Assembly (NCBI GenBank): GCA_030674185.1
Contig: CM060315.1
Span: 87,560,079 to 87,624,078 of the forward strand
Origin: Monoplex corrugatus
Taxonomy: Eukaryota > Mollusca > Gastropoda > Littorinimorpha > Ranellidae
Direction of reading: 5' to 3'
DNA: 64,000 nt
The translations under genes and the position numbers were made by a program. Under the pieces are notes generated by a model. That model did not search any database and had not been told where the DNA came from. It was given only the letters and a program-made list of their open reading frames with translations. This document shows positions 35,376 through 47,386 of this stretch, in pieces (position 1 is the stretch's first letter; the number at the start of each line of letters is the position of its first letter).

Positions 35376-36525
35376 ATAACATTAACAGTAGTGAATCCAT
35401 GTTTTTTGTGTTCTTAGCAGCAGCATCAATACGACTGGGGAGGGTGGGAAGCAGAGGAGTCCTCCAAAGATATGTCAACCAGACAAGAAGAGTACAAACA
35501 TAAAGCATCAAAGCCATAACCAATACTCACATCATCGTTTCACAGATCAATTCAGAATACTCTTTATAAAGCTTCCACCCAAATACAAAGCCAATACATC
35601 TCTCACACAGACAAACATGTTTTGGGACAAAAATCTGTACATAAGCAATGAGCAATAAAGTCACATCAAAACAGGTCAAACATTACACTCACACCAGGAA
35701 CAAGAGCCTCTTGAAGTCAACACAAGTGTAATTCACATGGTTTGTACAATCAAGGTTTGAACCACAGCAGACATAAGCTGTGCAAGTCACATCTTATTGT
35801 TTAACGTCCAGCAAACTGCACAGTGCCTTAAACTCTTCCCTGCTTATGCCATGTCTACTACAGGGCCGTTTTGACATGTCCGTATGCCTGTAACCCTGTC
35901 TGCCACCAGGGATTTTCATCACTGGAATTTCGGTGGGAAAAAATGGGAGATAACACTAGAAACTTGGCCAAACTCTTGTGGAGATGTCAAAGTGCAGTGT
36001 TTTTCCTTTGACCCGTCAGAGAATTGAATATTAGTCTAATTAGCATCGGAAAGTATGGAACCCAATAATGTGATTCAAGAGGCAGAACTACCTATTCTGT
36101 CTCTTCCTCCACTGTGCTACACCCAAGAACTTATAGACTGTTGAAAAGAAAAACATTCACAGAGAGTAATACTAGTAAGAAAACTTTTTCACTTGATGTT
36201 TACTGTATACAAAAACCTAATTTTGCTCTGTTTTGTGTGGTTTTATGTGCTACTGTGTGTGTATGTATGTTCTGAAAGCATTTTTCTGTTGAAAAAGGCT
36301 CAATATATCAGCTCTAATCATACTATTTTTCAACCAACTCAAATATCTATGACATCAAACCATAGCCAAGTGTATAAGGAAAAAAAACATGCCAAAAACT
36401 GAAAAGACATCTTACAAAATGGAGTAGCAGTGAACAACAGTGAACAAATTAGTGACCATAACGAAAAAAAGCAAAATTTTGTCCTGGCAGACAGCAATGC
36501 AAAAGGTCACAAATACTGTGGCAGG
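35376..36525. other. Intergenic, nothing recognised
   Basis: A short R1-like phrase (TTTAACGTCCAGCAAACTGC) occurs at 35800-35820. No gene. Confidence 0.4.
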
Positions 36526-37085
36526 GAAGGGGTCAACAGGGCTACAACCATTGCAAAACACAAGACTCCATGACCCTGGAAAAAAAAACACAGGAAAAGA
36601 AAATTAAGTATATACATCAATGCATTAGCACACATAATCAAAGGAAATGCCCCTGACATTGACTATTCCACCAAATTCATCAGCAGGTGGTTTAAAAAAA
36701 ATCTTAATACAAATGTATAAACATAAGTAAGTACACTAAAACATATATAAAAATTGACCTACATTACCTAAAACTGCTTCTGCAAATTATATTTCCTTAG
36801 AGCAAAAAATGTACTTAATGTATGTATCCAGTAATCGGTCCTAATAAAAAGTATGTAAAACTTTACAGAACACATACAGGTGAATGTACCAGCAAGGCAG
36901 ACAATGATAGAAACAGATGACAAGAGTAAAGGAGCAAGGCAGAACAAAAAAGACAGAAATGAGGCAATTTCTAACACAGAATCTGCAGAAGGTGGGCATG
37001 CCGTTTTTACTGAAGTATTCACATCAGATTTCATAAAACTCATGCTAACTACTAGTAAAAAGTCCTGTATCTCAGCTGAATAGAA
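36526..37085 (+). repeat. Dispersed repeat R1, near full copy
   Basis: From GTCAACAGGGCTACAACCAT at 36530 through AATTCATCAGCAGGTGGTTT, CTACATTACCTAAAACTGCT and TATCCAGTAATCGGTCC to GGTGAATGTACCAGCAAGGC and GAAGGTGGGCATGC. This copy is not split, so it shows what the 17-20 kb copy looked like before its LINE insertion. Confidence 0.6.
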
Positions 37086-38062
37086 TATACAAAATCCACC
37101 CATTTTAAACTCTGGTGATTCCGAGACAACGCAGCTCGACTTGTGCTACAGAAAAGTAAACAATCAGTGTGAAAGCTCTTGCAAAGACTACAGTGGCGTC
37201 CACCTGAATCATGAATTTGATATCAAGATGCCACACGTTGTGCTTTCAATATGTAAATTTTAATATTACACCAACATATAAAGTCACAACTCCTCCTGCC
37301 CTACAAACCTTCCAGAGCACTTTGGTCTACAGTAGCCTGCCTCATGACAGTGTCTAGGTACTGCCTTGACTACTTGTGGACATAGGTCTCCAGTAGCCTG
37401 TCTCATGACAGTGTCTAGGTACTGCCTTAGCTACTTGTGGACACAGGTCTCCAGTAGCCTGTCTCATGACAGTGTCTAGGTACTGCCTTAGCTACTTGTG
37501 GACACAGGTCTCCAGTAGCCTGTCTCATGACAATGTCTACATACTGCCTTGACTACTTGTGGACACAGGTCTCCAGTAGCCTGTCTCATGACAGTGTCTA
37601 GGTACTGCCTTGACTACTTGTGGACACAGGTCTCCAGTAGCCTGTCTTATGACAGTGTCTAGGTACTGCCTTGACTACTTGTGGACACAGGTCTCCAGTA
37701 GCCTGTCTCATGACAGTGTCTAGGTACTGCCTTAGCTACTTGTGGACACAGGTCTCCAGTAGCCTGTCTCATGACAGTGTCTAGGTACTGCCTTGACTAC
37801 TTGTGGACATAGGTCTCCAGTAGCCTGTCTAATGACAGTGTCTACATACTGCCTTGACTACTTGTGGACATAGGTCTCCAGTAGCCTGTCTCATGACAGT
37901 GTCTACATACTGCCTTGACTACTTGTGGACATAGGTCTCCAGTAGCCTGTCTCATGACAGTGTCTACATACTGCCTTGACTACTTGTGGACATAGGTCTC
38001 CAGTAGCCTGTCTAATGACAATGTCTACATACTGCCTTGACTACTTGTGGACATAGGTCTCC

Positions 38063-38870
38063 TACTCTCGAAGCTACTAAAATATTAGTTTGTGCTTTCG
38101 TTCTTTCTCGTCTTGACTATTGTAATTCCCTTCTGTCTGGTTCCCCAAAACAGCTCCTTGACAAACTTCAGAAAGTACAGAACCATGCCGCTCGGCTAGT
38201 ATTTCGGTCTTCCAAATTTCAGCATGTCTCTCCTCTTCTCCAAGACTTGCATTGGTTACCTGTGTTGAAAAGGATCCAACATAAATTGCTGTTCAGTGCT
38301 TCAGATACTTCGACAATTCTATTCCCTCTTACCTGTCTGAATATCTTCAACTATACGTTCCATCTCGTCATCTTCGTACCTCAGCCGATACCCGCTTATT
38401 TCGAATCCCAACTTTTCGAACAAAATCATATGGTGAGCGATCCTTTTCTTTTCAAGCCCCTTCCTCATGGAATTCACTTCCCTACCCGCTGAGGCACAAA
38501 ACAAGTCTTCAGTCATTTAAATCTGGCTTGAAAACGCATCTCTTTCCTCTCTGAAATTTATTAACCTAAAAGAGCTATGCTGTCTGCGCGCTAGCGTGCT
38601 TCTGTGTATGTTATTGCTGTGCGCCTATAGATATGTCTCGGGGTGGGAGGAGGATATGTGTGTGTGTGCCAGAGAGTAGGTACTAATATTTGATATTATT
38701 AACGGTGTGTATGTGCTTGTGGGATGGAGTGACAGAGGTCCGCCATGTATGATGAAAATTATATTAGGCCTATGTTTCTATGTTCGATGTAATGTGTATT
38801 GTACAGTTTGTAAGCGCTTAGGGCTTTCCAGAAAGATTAGGCACTCTAAATGCCCTTAATAATAATAATA
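38063..38870 (+). mobile_element. Truncated LINE tail inside satellite, copy 1 (frameshifted)
   Basis: Plus-strand RT C-terminal coding: LEATKILVCAFVLSRLDYCN, LQKVQNHAARLVF and LHWLPVLKRIQHK. A one-base deletion in an A-run near 38285 then breaks the frame relative to copy 2. The 3' UTR contains TAAGCGCTTAGGGCTTTCCA and ends AATAATAATAATA at 38858-38870. The left junction is GGTCTCC|TACTCTCG. Confidence 0.88.
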
Positions 38871-39450
38871 CTGCCTTGACTACTTGTGGACACAGGTCTC
38901 CAGTAGCCTGTCTCATGACAGTGTCTACATACTGCCTTGACTACTTGTGGACACAGGTCTCCAGTAGCCTGTCTCATGACAGTGTCTAGGTACTGCCTTG
39001 ACTACTTGTGGACACAGGTCTCCAGTAGCCTGTCTTATGACAGTGTCTAGGTACTGCCTTGACTACTTGTGGACACAGGTCTCCAGTAGCCTGTCTCATG
39101 ACAGTGTCTAGGTACTGCCTTAGCTACTTGTGGACACAGGTCTCCAGTAGCCTGTCTCATGACAGTGTCTAGGTACTGCCTTGACTACTTGTGGACATAG
39201 GTCTCCAGTAGCCTGTCTAATGACAGTGTCTACATACTGCCTTGACTACTTGTGGACATAGGTCTCCAGTAGCCTGTCTCATGACAGTGTCTACATACTG
39301 CCTTGACTACTTGTGGACATAGGTCTCCAGTAGCCTGTCTCATGACAGTGTCTACATACTGCCTTGACTACTTGTGGACATAGGTCTCCAGTAGCCTGTC
39401 TAATGACAATGTCTACATACTGCCTTGACTACTTGTGGACATAGGTCTCC

Positions 39451-40259
39451 TACTCTCGAAGCTACTAAAATATTAGTTTGTGCTTTCGTTCTTTCTCGTC
39501 TTGACTATTGTAATTCCCTTCTGTCTGGTTCCCCAAAACAGCTCCTTGACAAACTTCAGAAAGTACAGAACCATGCCGCTCGGCTAGTATTTCGGTCTTC
39601 CAAATTTCAGCATGTCTCTCCTCTTCTCCAAGACTTGCATTGGTTACCTGTGTTGAAAAGGATCCAACATAAAATTGCTGTTCAGTGCTTCAGATACTTC
39701 GACAATTCTATTCCCTCTTACCTGTCTGAATATCTTCAACTATACGTTCCATCTCGTCATCTTCGTACCTCAGCCGATACCCGCTTATTTCGAATCCCAA
39801 CTTTTCGAACAAAATCATATGGTGAGCGATCCTTTTCTTTTCAAGCCCCTTCCTCATGGAATTCACTTCCCTACCCGCTGAGGCACAAAACAAGTCTTCA
39901 GTCATTTAAATCTGGCTTGAAAACGCATCTCTTTCCTCTCTGAAATTTATTAACCTAAAAGAGCTATGCTGTCTGCGCGCTAGCGTGCTTCTGTGTATGT
40001 TATTGCTGTGCGCCTATAGATATGTCTCGGGGTGGGAGGAGGATATGTGTGTGTGTGCCAGAGAGTAGGTACTAATATTTGATATTATTAACGGTGTGTA
40101 TGTGCTTGTGGGATGGAGTGACAGAGGTCCGCCATGTATGATGAAAATTATATTAGGCCTATGTTTCTATGTTCGATGTAATGTGTATTGTACAGTTTGT
40201 AAGCGCTTAGGGCTTTCCAGAAAGATTAGGCGCTCTAAATGCCCTTAATAATAATAATA
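39451..40259 (+). mobile_element. Truncated LINE tail inside satellite, copy 2 (open frame)
   Basis: Identical to copy 1 except for one extra A near 39670, which restores the frame to a stop at 39941, and an A/G difference in GCACTC/GCGCTC. The reading frame continues through FDNSIPSYLSEYLQLYVPSR and SSWNSLPYPLRHKTSLQSFK. It has the same junctions with the 61-bp satellite, offset by 1388 bp. RT core domains are absent, so this is not an active element. Confidence 0.88.
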
Positions 40260-41037
40260 CTGCCTTGACTACTTGTGGACACAGGTCTCCAGTAGCCTGT
40301 CTCATGACAGTGTCTACATACTGCCTTGACTACTTGTGGACACAGGTCTCCAGTAGCCTGTCTCATGACAGTGTCTAGGTACTGCCTTGACTACTTGTGG
40401 ACACAGGTCTCCAGTAGCCTGTCTTATGACAGTGTCTAGGTACTGCCTTGACTACTTGTGGACACAGGTCTCCAGTAGCCTGTCTCATGACAGTGTCTAG
40501 GTACTGCCTTAGCTACTTGTGGACACAGGTCTCCAGTAGCCTGTCTCATGACAGTGTCTAGGTACTGCCTTAGCTACTTGTGGACACAGGTCTCCAGTAG
40601 CCTGTCTCATGACAGTGTCTAGGTACTGCCTTAGCTACTTGTGGACACAGGTCTCCAGTAGCCTGTCTCATGACAGTGTCTAGGTACTGCCTTGACTACT
40701 TGTGGACACAGGTCTCCAGTAGCCTGTCTCATGACAGTGTCTAGGTACTGCCTTAGCTACTTGTGGACAGGAATCCACTGTTCTTGGCCCATCAAATGGA
40801 ACTCCCTCCCAGCATTTTAAGACAAAGGAATTTCAGCTTCTTTTCTAAAAAGACCTCAAAACACATGTATTTCAAAAACATGTAAAACACAGCCAAGATT
40901 TTTTTTTGTGACTGCTTAATTTTTTTCTTTTTTTTGTGTGTGTGTATGTGTGGTTTTTTTTCTGTAACAGGGAACTCAGAATGGGGGCATTACAGCAATG
41001 TTTTGCACGTTTTCTAGAAACCTATCCAGAATATATC

Positions 41038-42550
41038 TTAACCCTTAGCTGTTCACAAGCCCGCAACCGCCCTGCGAAAAAAATGTGCCGATCCGTTCAT
41101 AGCGGTTGAGACCGCCCTACCTTTTCCGGCACATGTGTGGGGAATTTCCATCACTACTGGCCTTGCTGTCTTATCGCGCATGTGGTTAGAATCTTGGTCA
41201 GTCTCGTGTTGAATGTTCTAGAAATAGTACAAGCATTCTGGGATGGAAGGAACTTTCCATTCACTACTAAAAGACTTAGTTACTAATGCTGTGCTACGTG
41301 CTTTCATTCACAACTGTGAGCGTGGGAAAGATGGCGAGTTTCAGCGAACAAGACGAATTTGTGGATTACACTGAAGCAGAGTTGCAGGAATTTTTTAGAG
41401 AAATTGATCGTTTAGAAATTGAAGAAGATGAAGAAGAAAAGGAAGATGTAGAGTCAGATGTTGAAGTAGGTGGTGATGGTGAAGATGGAAATGACAGTGA
41501 CATAGACGACGATGTACCACTGGCTGCACTGGTGCAGGCATGGCGACCGGTGACACGTGGCAGTGAAGTCAGGGAATTTTCACAAGTTGTTGGGCCTAAA
41601 CATTCGCTGCCCGCTGATGCGAAACCAATAGACTATTTTTGTTTGTTTCTGCCACTAGAATTTTTTGTCAGTGCTGCTGAAGAGACCAACAACTACGCTG
41701 GTCAGAAGATTGCGGCAAAGGGGCAACCTGACCCACTTTGGAAAGAGACGACAGCTGATGAAATCAGGGCATACCTGGCTATTCTCATCATGATGGGGCT
41801 AAAACATCAGTCCTGTCTATGGTGCTACTGGTCAACTTTCTGTCCGGGACTGTTTCCGGGACTATCATGCGCTAAACACCACGACACAGACTACAACCAG
41901 CGCTTGTGACACCACTGGTGACACTGCCACTGACAATAACGGTGACAATCACAGTGACGATGACAACAACATCTCACCATCATCACAGTAGCTGCAAAGT
42001 TGCTGTATAGGCACATATGTGTAAATAGTGTATAGGGAATGAAATCTGTGGACGATCATGTACAAAATATCTTTGTAAAACACTTCTGTTTCTTTCTGTT
42101 TATGTTCATTTGGTGACATTGTGACAATTCTTTTCTGTGACATTTGTGTAGTGCCTGTGTATTGGATACTATTGTATTGGATACTATACTGGAGGAGCAG
42201 AGACAGCGTCGGGTAGGACAGGTGTTGTGTTTACAACTAACAAATGTTGTTTTTAGACAATAGAGCTTGTTTGTATGCTAACCATTGTATTGTCACCATA
42301 AAAATACCTCTGTCTGTGACATCTTTGGTGACAGGGACACGCACACTAGACCCAGGACACACAAAACCACATGCAAATCATACTATGGACACTTGTGTAT
42401 ATGTGTGCAAAAAATCTTTCTTCTATACTTTCAAACAAGTGAATGGCAGTTTGTTTGTCAGCATGACTGTATTCGGATGAAAAAATGTCAGAAAAATGCG
42501 AATACTAGGAGCTAGCTTTACATCTAGCAGTGCAAATGCGAAAGGGTTAA
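41038..42550 (+). mobile_element. Internally deleted piggyBac-type element with TTAA flanks
   Basis: TTAA (41038-41041) is followed by CCCTTAGCTGTTCACAAGCC. The right end is GCAAATGCGAAAGGG followed by TTAA (42547-42550). CCCTT...AAGGG termini with TTAA duplication are the piggyBac signature. Subterminal direct repeats ACCGCCCT occur at 41069 and 41111. Total 1505 bp between the TTAAs; an intact element would need a transposase gene of roughly 1.7 kb or more, so about a kilobase is missing. Confidence 0.85.
41331..41909 (+). pseudogene. piggyBac transposase, N-terminus fused out of frame to C-terminal end
   Basis: ATG at 41331 (MASFSEQDEFVDYTEAELQE) is preferred over the in-frame ATG at 41286, which only adds hydrophobic residues. 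Next come an acidic region, DDDVPLAALVQAW, PIDYFCLFLPLEFFVSAAEE followed by TNNYAGQK, and DEIRAYLAILIMMGLKHQS. This is the conserved start of the DDE_Tnp_1_7 family. After about residue 160 homology stops. The frame then runs out of phase into what in another frame reads CFRDYHALNTTTQTTTSACD, probably the transposase C-terminal Cys-rich end. All catalytic aspartates are therefore deleted. Confidence 0.8.
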
Positions 42551-43050
42551 TCAAAGGCATTTTATAACGAGAGAAATCAAGTAATTCATTATCAATGAGA
42601 TCCAAGTCCACTCCTTTGCAGTCAAGGTGTTTGTGTATCATGTACTATCCAATGACTAGACAAGCAAAAATAAAATGAACCGAATCATTTCTTATCCAAG
42701 TGTGCTAACCAACCTATCAAACCAATCATTTGTACAGCAACAGGTATCGTGTCAATAAAAACAGAAGGTATCAGTTCATAACCTAATTGCTACAAAAACA
42801 AAACAGCAGCCTGAATCTTTGCTTATATATGTACCATCACATTATGTGAATGGCCACATGCATTCATTACTTCTTTTCACGTCTATTCATATATATGCTT
42901 CTAAACAAAGGAAGCACGCTTACGTTTGTATGCGTGGAGAAGGCAGAGATGTGTTCGCTTGGTCAATTGCTTTTTTTTTTTCCTTGTGTTGTTTGTGGTG
43001 TGTGTGTGTGTGTGTGTGGTTGTGTGGTGTGTGGTGTGTCTGTGTGTGTG

Positions 43051-43100
<50 letters not shown>

Positions 43101-44013
43101 TGTGCTCAGTACAACACTGTTTTATGTTAACCTGACAATAAATGGTTTATGACGGTGGCTTATAGACAAAAACTGAGCATAAACTGAACGAAGATCTTTA
43201 GTCTTCCTTTATTCAATCAGTTGTTTTGGAAGGATGTGAGATGGTTCCAATGTTTATGGATGGATCTTTACCAAGTCTGGCTTGAAAGTCTGCCTCAGCA
43301 AGAGATCTGAACATCTTGGTGTTGACTTCAAGTTTTATGTACGCATGACAGAACAAATACAAGTAATGTGTGGGACCGATTTATCACAACTGTCACTTTC
43401 TCTGCTCCTGTCGAGCTTTCTCTCAAACACACACATGCACAAGTACACCCTTACCCTGTCCAAATTTTCATTCAGTCACAGCCTTTACCACCCCCACCCA
43501 TCAACTCAATCTCCCTCCTCTCCTCACACACCACAAGATATGGGCATGGGTGGGCAAGAAATGCATGCAAATCCTGTTTCAAGGGTGGTAAAAAAAAAAT
43601 TGCTCCCATCCACACACACTGGTAAAGAAGCAAAACCAAAATACAAACGAGACTGCACGCTCAACAAGAAACAATTCATGTACACATTTTGTACACACAG
43701 ATCAAGTAAATCTGAGATACAGTCACTCTCACACTAACACAAAAACCAAGCCAAAAAGGATCCATCAATGCAATACAAAAACAAGAAAAACAGTGTGGCA
43801 GTTATTGATAAACCCATTCACTTCTCTCACCCTATCCATCAGCTTTCTCAATGAAAGCTGGTGTATAGACCTCACAGAAAGCTGGTGAATAGGGTGAGGA
43901 AGAAAACAAGATGAACAATGCTTTGCGATGGTCGTTGATCCTCCCAGCGACAGTGAAAGATATCAAACGTCCCTGGGTCAGTCTATGATACAGTCTATCG
44001 TTATGCTGTTTTA
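42551..44013. other. Intergenic/3' flank of small gene; (TG)n and hairpin relic
   Basis: (TG)n-rich tract at 42998-43105. At 43806-43910, TCTCACCCTATCCATCAGCT TTCT is mirrored by AGAAAGCTGGTGAATAGGGT GAGG: a diverged relative of the TTAA hairpin at 34980. No exon supported. Confidence 0.55.
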
Positions 44014-44122
44014 TCATTTGCCCATGGGAGGTCCTCGCTGCGCTGACAAGAATTCTTCATATGCCTTCTCCATTTCATCATTCAAGCCATCGTCCTCAAT
44101 GTATGGCTGGTATCCACTGCTG
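44014..44122 (-). CDS. Unrecognised small acidic gene, last exon
   Basis: Acceptor TTTCTTTCAG|CAGC. Together with TA from the previous exon it reads Y-SSGYQPYIEDDGLNDEMEKA then YEEFLSAQRGPPMGK and stop TGA (44016-44014). The 109 nt are in phase with 46918-46782. The C-terminus is acidic with a short amphipathic helix (DEMEKAYEEFL) and a basic end. No known domain recognised. Confidence 0.7.
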
Positions 44123-44552
44123 CTGAAAGAAAAGGAACAAACAATTTGAACTTGAAGCTTTTGCATTGATGCCAATTCTTTGTCAGTGTAAGTGTGCATG
44201 TAAGTGGGAGTTAAAAATGAGAGAGTAGCAGCATATGTCAGACTCTGTATGTGTGCGTGCGTGTGTGAGCATGAGCATGTTCGTCTGCATGTGTGCATGT
44301 GCGAGTGTGTGCATTGCTGTGAACACAAGTCACTAACAGTATAACTTTCTTTCCTTCTTTCTTTTGTTCAGCCGCTTCCTATGTGAAGATGTTGCGAGGA
44401 GATAGGTGATTCGCGACAAGACAGGCGGCCTGATTTAGCATCATGCTGTGGGTGCTAAGCGTGTTTGAGACTCTGCCAATTCACCGCAGGTATGGTCTGC
44501 CTCTGAAGCCTGAGCAGTTGGTGTTGTAGGCTTACAGGGCTGGCTGGTTGAC

Positions 44553-45094
44553 TGGCATTCTTGTCGGGTAAACAAATCACTGGTCAGGTAAACAAACCAC
44601 TTGTCACAACAAACCACTTGTCACAACAAACCACTTGTCAGGTAAACAAACCACTGGTCAGGTAAACAAACCACTTCTCAGGTAAACAAACCACTTGTCA
44701 GGTAAACAAACCACCTGTCAGGTAAACAAACCACTTGTCAGGTAAACAAACTACCTGTCAGGTAAACAAACCACTTGTCAGGTAAACAAATCACTTATCA
44801 GGTAAACAAACTACCTGTCAGGTAAACAAACCACTTGTCAGGTAAACAAATCACTTGTCAGGTAAACAAACTACCTGTCAGGTAAACAAACCACTTGTCA
44901 GGTAAACAAATCACTTGTCAGGTAAACAAACTACCTGTCAGGTAAACAAACCACTTGTCAGGTAAACAAATCACTTGTCAGGTGAACAAACTACCTGTCA
45001 GGTAAACAAACCATTTGTCAGGTAAACAAACCACTTGTCAGGTAAACAAACACTTGTCAGATAAACAAACCACCTGTCAGGTAAACAAACCACA
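44553..45094. repeat. 20-bp tandem array, block 1 (about 26 units)
   Basis: The unit is GGTAAACAAACCACTTGTCA with variants CACCTGTCA, TACCTGTCA and AATCACTTGTCA. Nearly every unit keeps GTAAACAAA, the consensus core of forkhead (FOX) binding sites. It lies in intron 4 of the small minus-strand gene. Flanked on the left by GGTTGACTGGCATTCTTGTC. Confidence 0.97.
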
Positions 45095-45129
45095 TCATGT
45101 GTTGATGTTCTATGTACTGGTAGACTGGC

Positions 45130-45776
45130 ATTCTTGTCAGGTAAACAAACCACCTGTCAGGTAAACAAACCACTTGTCAGGTAAACAAACCACTTGTCAG
45201 GTAAACAAACCACCTGTCAGGTAAACAAATCACTTGTCAGGTAAACAAACCACCTGTCAGGTAAACAAATCACTTGTCAGGTAAACAAACCACCTGTCAG
45301 GTAAACAAATCACTTGTCAGGTAAACAAACCACTTGTCAGGTAAACAAACCACTTGTCAGATAAACAAATCACTTGTCAGGTAAACAAACCACCTGTCAG
45401 GTAAACAAATCACTTGTCAGGTAAACAAATCACTTGTCAGGTAAACAAATCACTTGTCAGGTAAACAAACCACCTGTCAGGTAAACAAACCACATGTCAG
45501 GTAAACAAATCACTTGTCAGGTAAACAAACTACCTGTCAGGTAAACAAACCACCTGTCAGGTAAACAAGCCACCTGTCAGGTAAACAAATCACTTGTCAG
45601 GTAAACAAACCACTTGTCAGGTAAACAAACCACTTGTCAGGTAAACAAATCACTTGTCAGGTAAACAAACCACTTGTCAGGTAAACAAACCACTTGTCAG
45701 GTAAACAAATCACTTGTCAGGTAAACAAACCACCTGTCAGGTAAACAAACCACTTGTCAGGTAAACAAACCACTTC
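45130..45776. repeat. 20-bp tandem array, block 2 (about 32 units)
   Basis: Same unit as block 1, restarted after a spacer (45095-45137) whose end, AGACTGGCATTCTTGTCAGG, repeats the left flank of block 1. The trailing sequence ACTTCATGTGTAGGTGCTCT parallels the spacer start ACATCATGTGTTGATGTTCT. The two blocks therefore form a two-fold higher-order repeat. Confidence 0.97.
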
Positions 45777-45904
45777 ATGTGTAGGTGCTCTATATCCTGG
45801 TTGACATATGTAGCACCAACCATCTGTCTGATGTCACTGTGTCTGGCCCAGTCCCTTCTGGTTTTTCCAGCTGTTGAGCAGGAACAGTCATCTCACAAGT
45901 TGTG

Positions 45905-46755
45905 TTTTCATCATGGACTGTGTTCAGTGTCCAGGTCTGGCACATGATAGTGTTACATTTACTGTTTCTGTTCAGTGTCCAGGTCTGGCACCGATTTACA
46001 TTTACTGTTTTGTCAGTTCAGTCGCAGATAGTTTACATTCTGTTCTGTTCAGTATCCAGGTCTGGCACTGATGGTATTACATTTACTGTTTCTGTTCAGT
46101 GTCCAGGTCTGGCACTGATAGTGTTACATTTACTGTTTCTGTTCAGTATCCAGGTCTGGCACTGATGGTGTTACATTTACTGTTTCTGTTCAGTATCCAG
46201 GTCTGGCACTGATAGTATTACATTTACTGTTTCTGTTCAGTATCCAGGTCTGGCACTGATAGTGTTACATTTACTGTTTCTGTTCAGTATCCAGGTCTGG
46301 CACTGATGGTGTTACATTTACTGTTTCTGTTCAGTATCCAGGTCTGGCACTGATAGTATTACATTTACTGTTTCTGTTCAGTATCCAGGTCTGGCACTGA
46401 TAGTGTTACATTTACTGTTTCTGTTCAGTGTCCAGGTCTGGCACTGATAGTGTTACATTTACTGTTTCTGTTCAGTGTCCAGGTCTGGCACTGATGGTAT
46501 TACATTTACTGTTTCTGTTCAGTGTCCAGGTCTGGCACTGATGGTATTACATTTACTGTTTCTGTTCAGTGTCCAGGTCTGGCACTGATAGTGTTACATT
46601 TACTGTTTCTGTTCAGTGTCCAGGTCTGGCACTGATGGTATTACATTTACTGTTTCTGTTCAGTGTCCAGGTCTGGCACTGATAGTATTACATTTACTGT
46701 TTTTGTTCAGTGTCCAGGTCTGGCACTGATGGTATTACATTTACTGTTTCTGCTA
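45905..46755. repeat. 47-bp tandem array, about 18 units
   Basis: The unit is TCCAGGTCTGGCACTGATAG, then TGTTACATTTACTGTTTCTG, then TTCAGTG. Spacing is 47 bp (46102 to 46149). Main variants are GATAGTGTT/GATGGTATT and TTCAGTG/TTCAGTA. The last unit ends about 27 bases from the donor of the 46782-46918 exon. Confidence 0.97.
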
Positions 46756-46781
46756 CAACAAACACACCAAACAGAACTTAC

Positions 46782-46918
46782 TATTCATAGTCTTGAGAGT
46801 AGTCAGAGTACGCGTAGCTGGGGTCACCAGTGGACCACTGGGGATACACTCTGCCCTCTGGGTAGGCTGGCTGTGCTCCTGAATTGTCCAGGTGATTTTG
46901 GGGGGCCATTGCAAGACG
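46782..46918 (-). CDS. Unrecognised small acidic gene, exon 4
   Basis: Acceptor GTTTTCAG|CGTC at 46919 and donor GAATA|GTAAGT at 46781. The 45 codons plus two bases read RLAMAPQNHLDNSGAQPAYP, then EGRVYPQWSTGDPSYAYSDY and SQDYE. The run of Tyr/Ser/Asp looks like an intrinsically disordered or modification-rich segment. An in-frame TAG would appear if the donor were skipped (GAA TAG), truncating the protein. The gene's intron 4 lies to its left. Confidence 0.7.
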
Positions 46919-47244
46919 CTGAAAACGCACACATAACGCACAATATTATCTACCATACTTTGGATACATTGCGAGACAATGAAATACAGGCATATTATGC
47001 ACATTATCTTCCATACTCTGGGAGCCATTGCTAGGCAGTCAGTTTATATTGCTTATAGCCCACCCGACTACTAGAGCCATATCAGTGCTTAAAGCTAAGC
47101 ACTCAAACACAGGCACATAATGCACATTATTATCCACTGTCTTTTTTCACATTTTGTTTCCGCTTACATTTGTTGTAAAGATGGGTACAGTAGCCATGTG
47201 GTTTTGATGTCAGACTTCCCATTGGAGGGTCCTTGTTCAATCCT
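46919..47244. other. Intron 3, distal part
   Basis: Two copies of a phrase of about 65 bp (TATT...CCATACTNTGGGNGCCATTG with GCACATTAT) at 46945-47030, and an R1-like head (GCTTATAGCCCACCCGACTA) at 47052. No gene. Confidence 0.5.
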
Positions 47245-47288
47245 ACCTTAGTAGCACACGTACACAAAATATACACACATGTAAACAT

Positions 47289-47386
<98 letters not shown>

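Larger units (their letters stand above)
37322..40769. repeat. 61-bp satellite array with captured LINE tails
   Basis: The unit is CTCCAGTAGCCTGTCTCATG, then ACAGTGTCTAGGTACTGCCT, then TGACTACTTGTGGACACAGGT. Spacing is 61 bp (37385 to 37446). There are about 12 units before the first insert, about 9.5 between inserts and about 8.4 after the second. Subtypes (ACATAGG versus ACACAGG; CTAGGTAC versus CTACATAC; TTGACT versus TTAGCT) occur in the same order in the blocks before both inserts, showing block duplication. Confidence 0.97.

Noticed and set aside
44553..45776. Regular 20-bp repeats resembling a CRISPR array
   Set aside because: The repeats are directly tandem with no unique spacers, and the locus is an intron of a eukaryotic gene.
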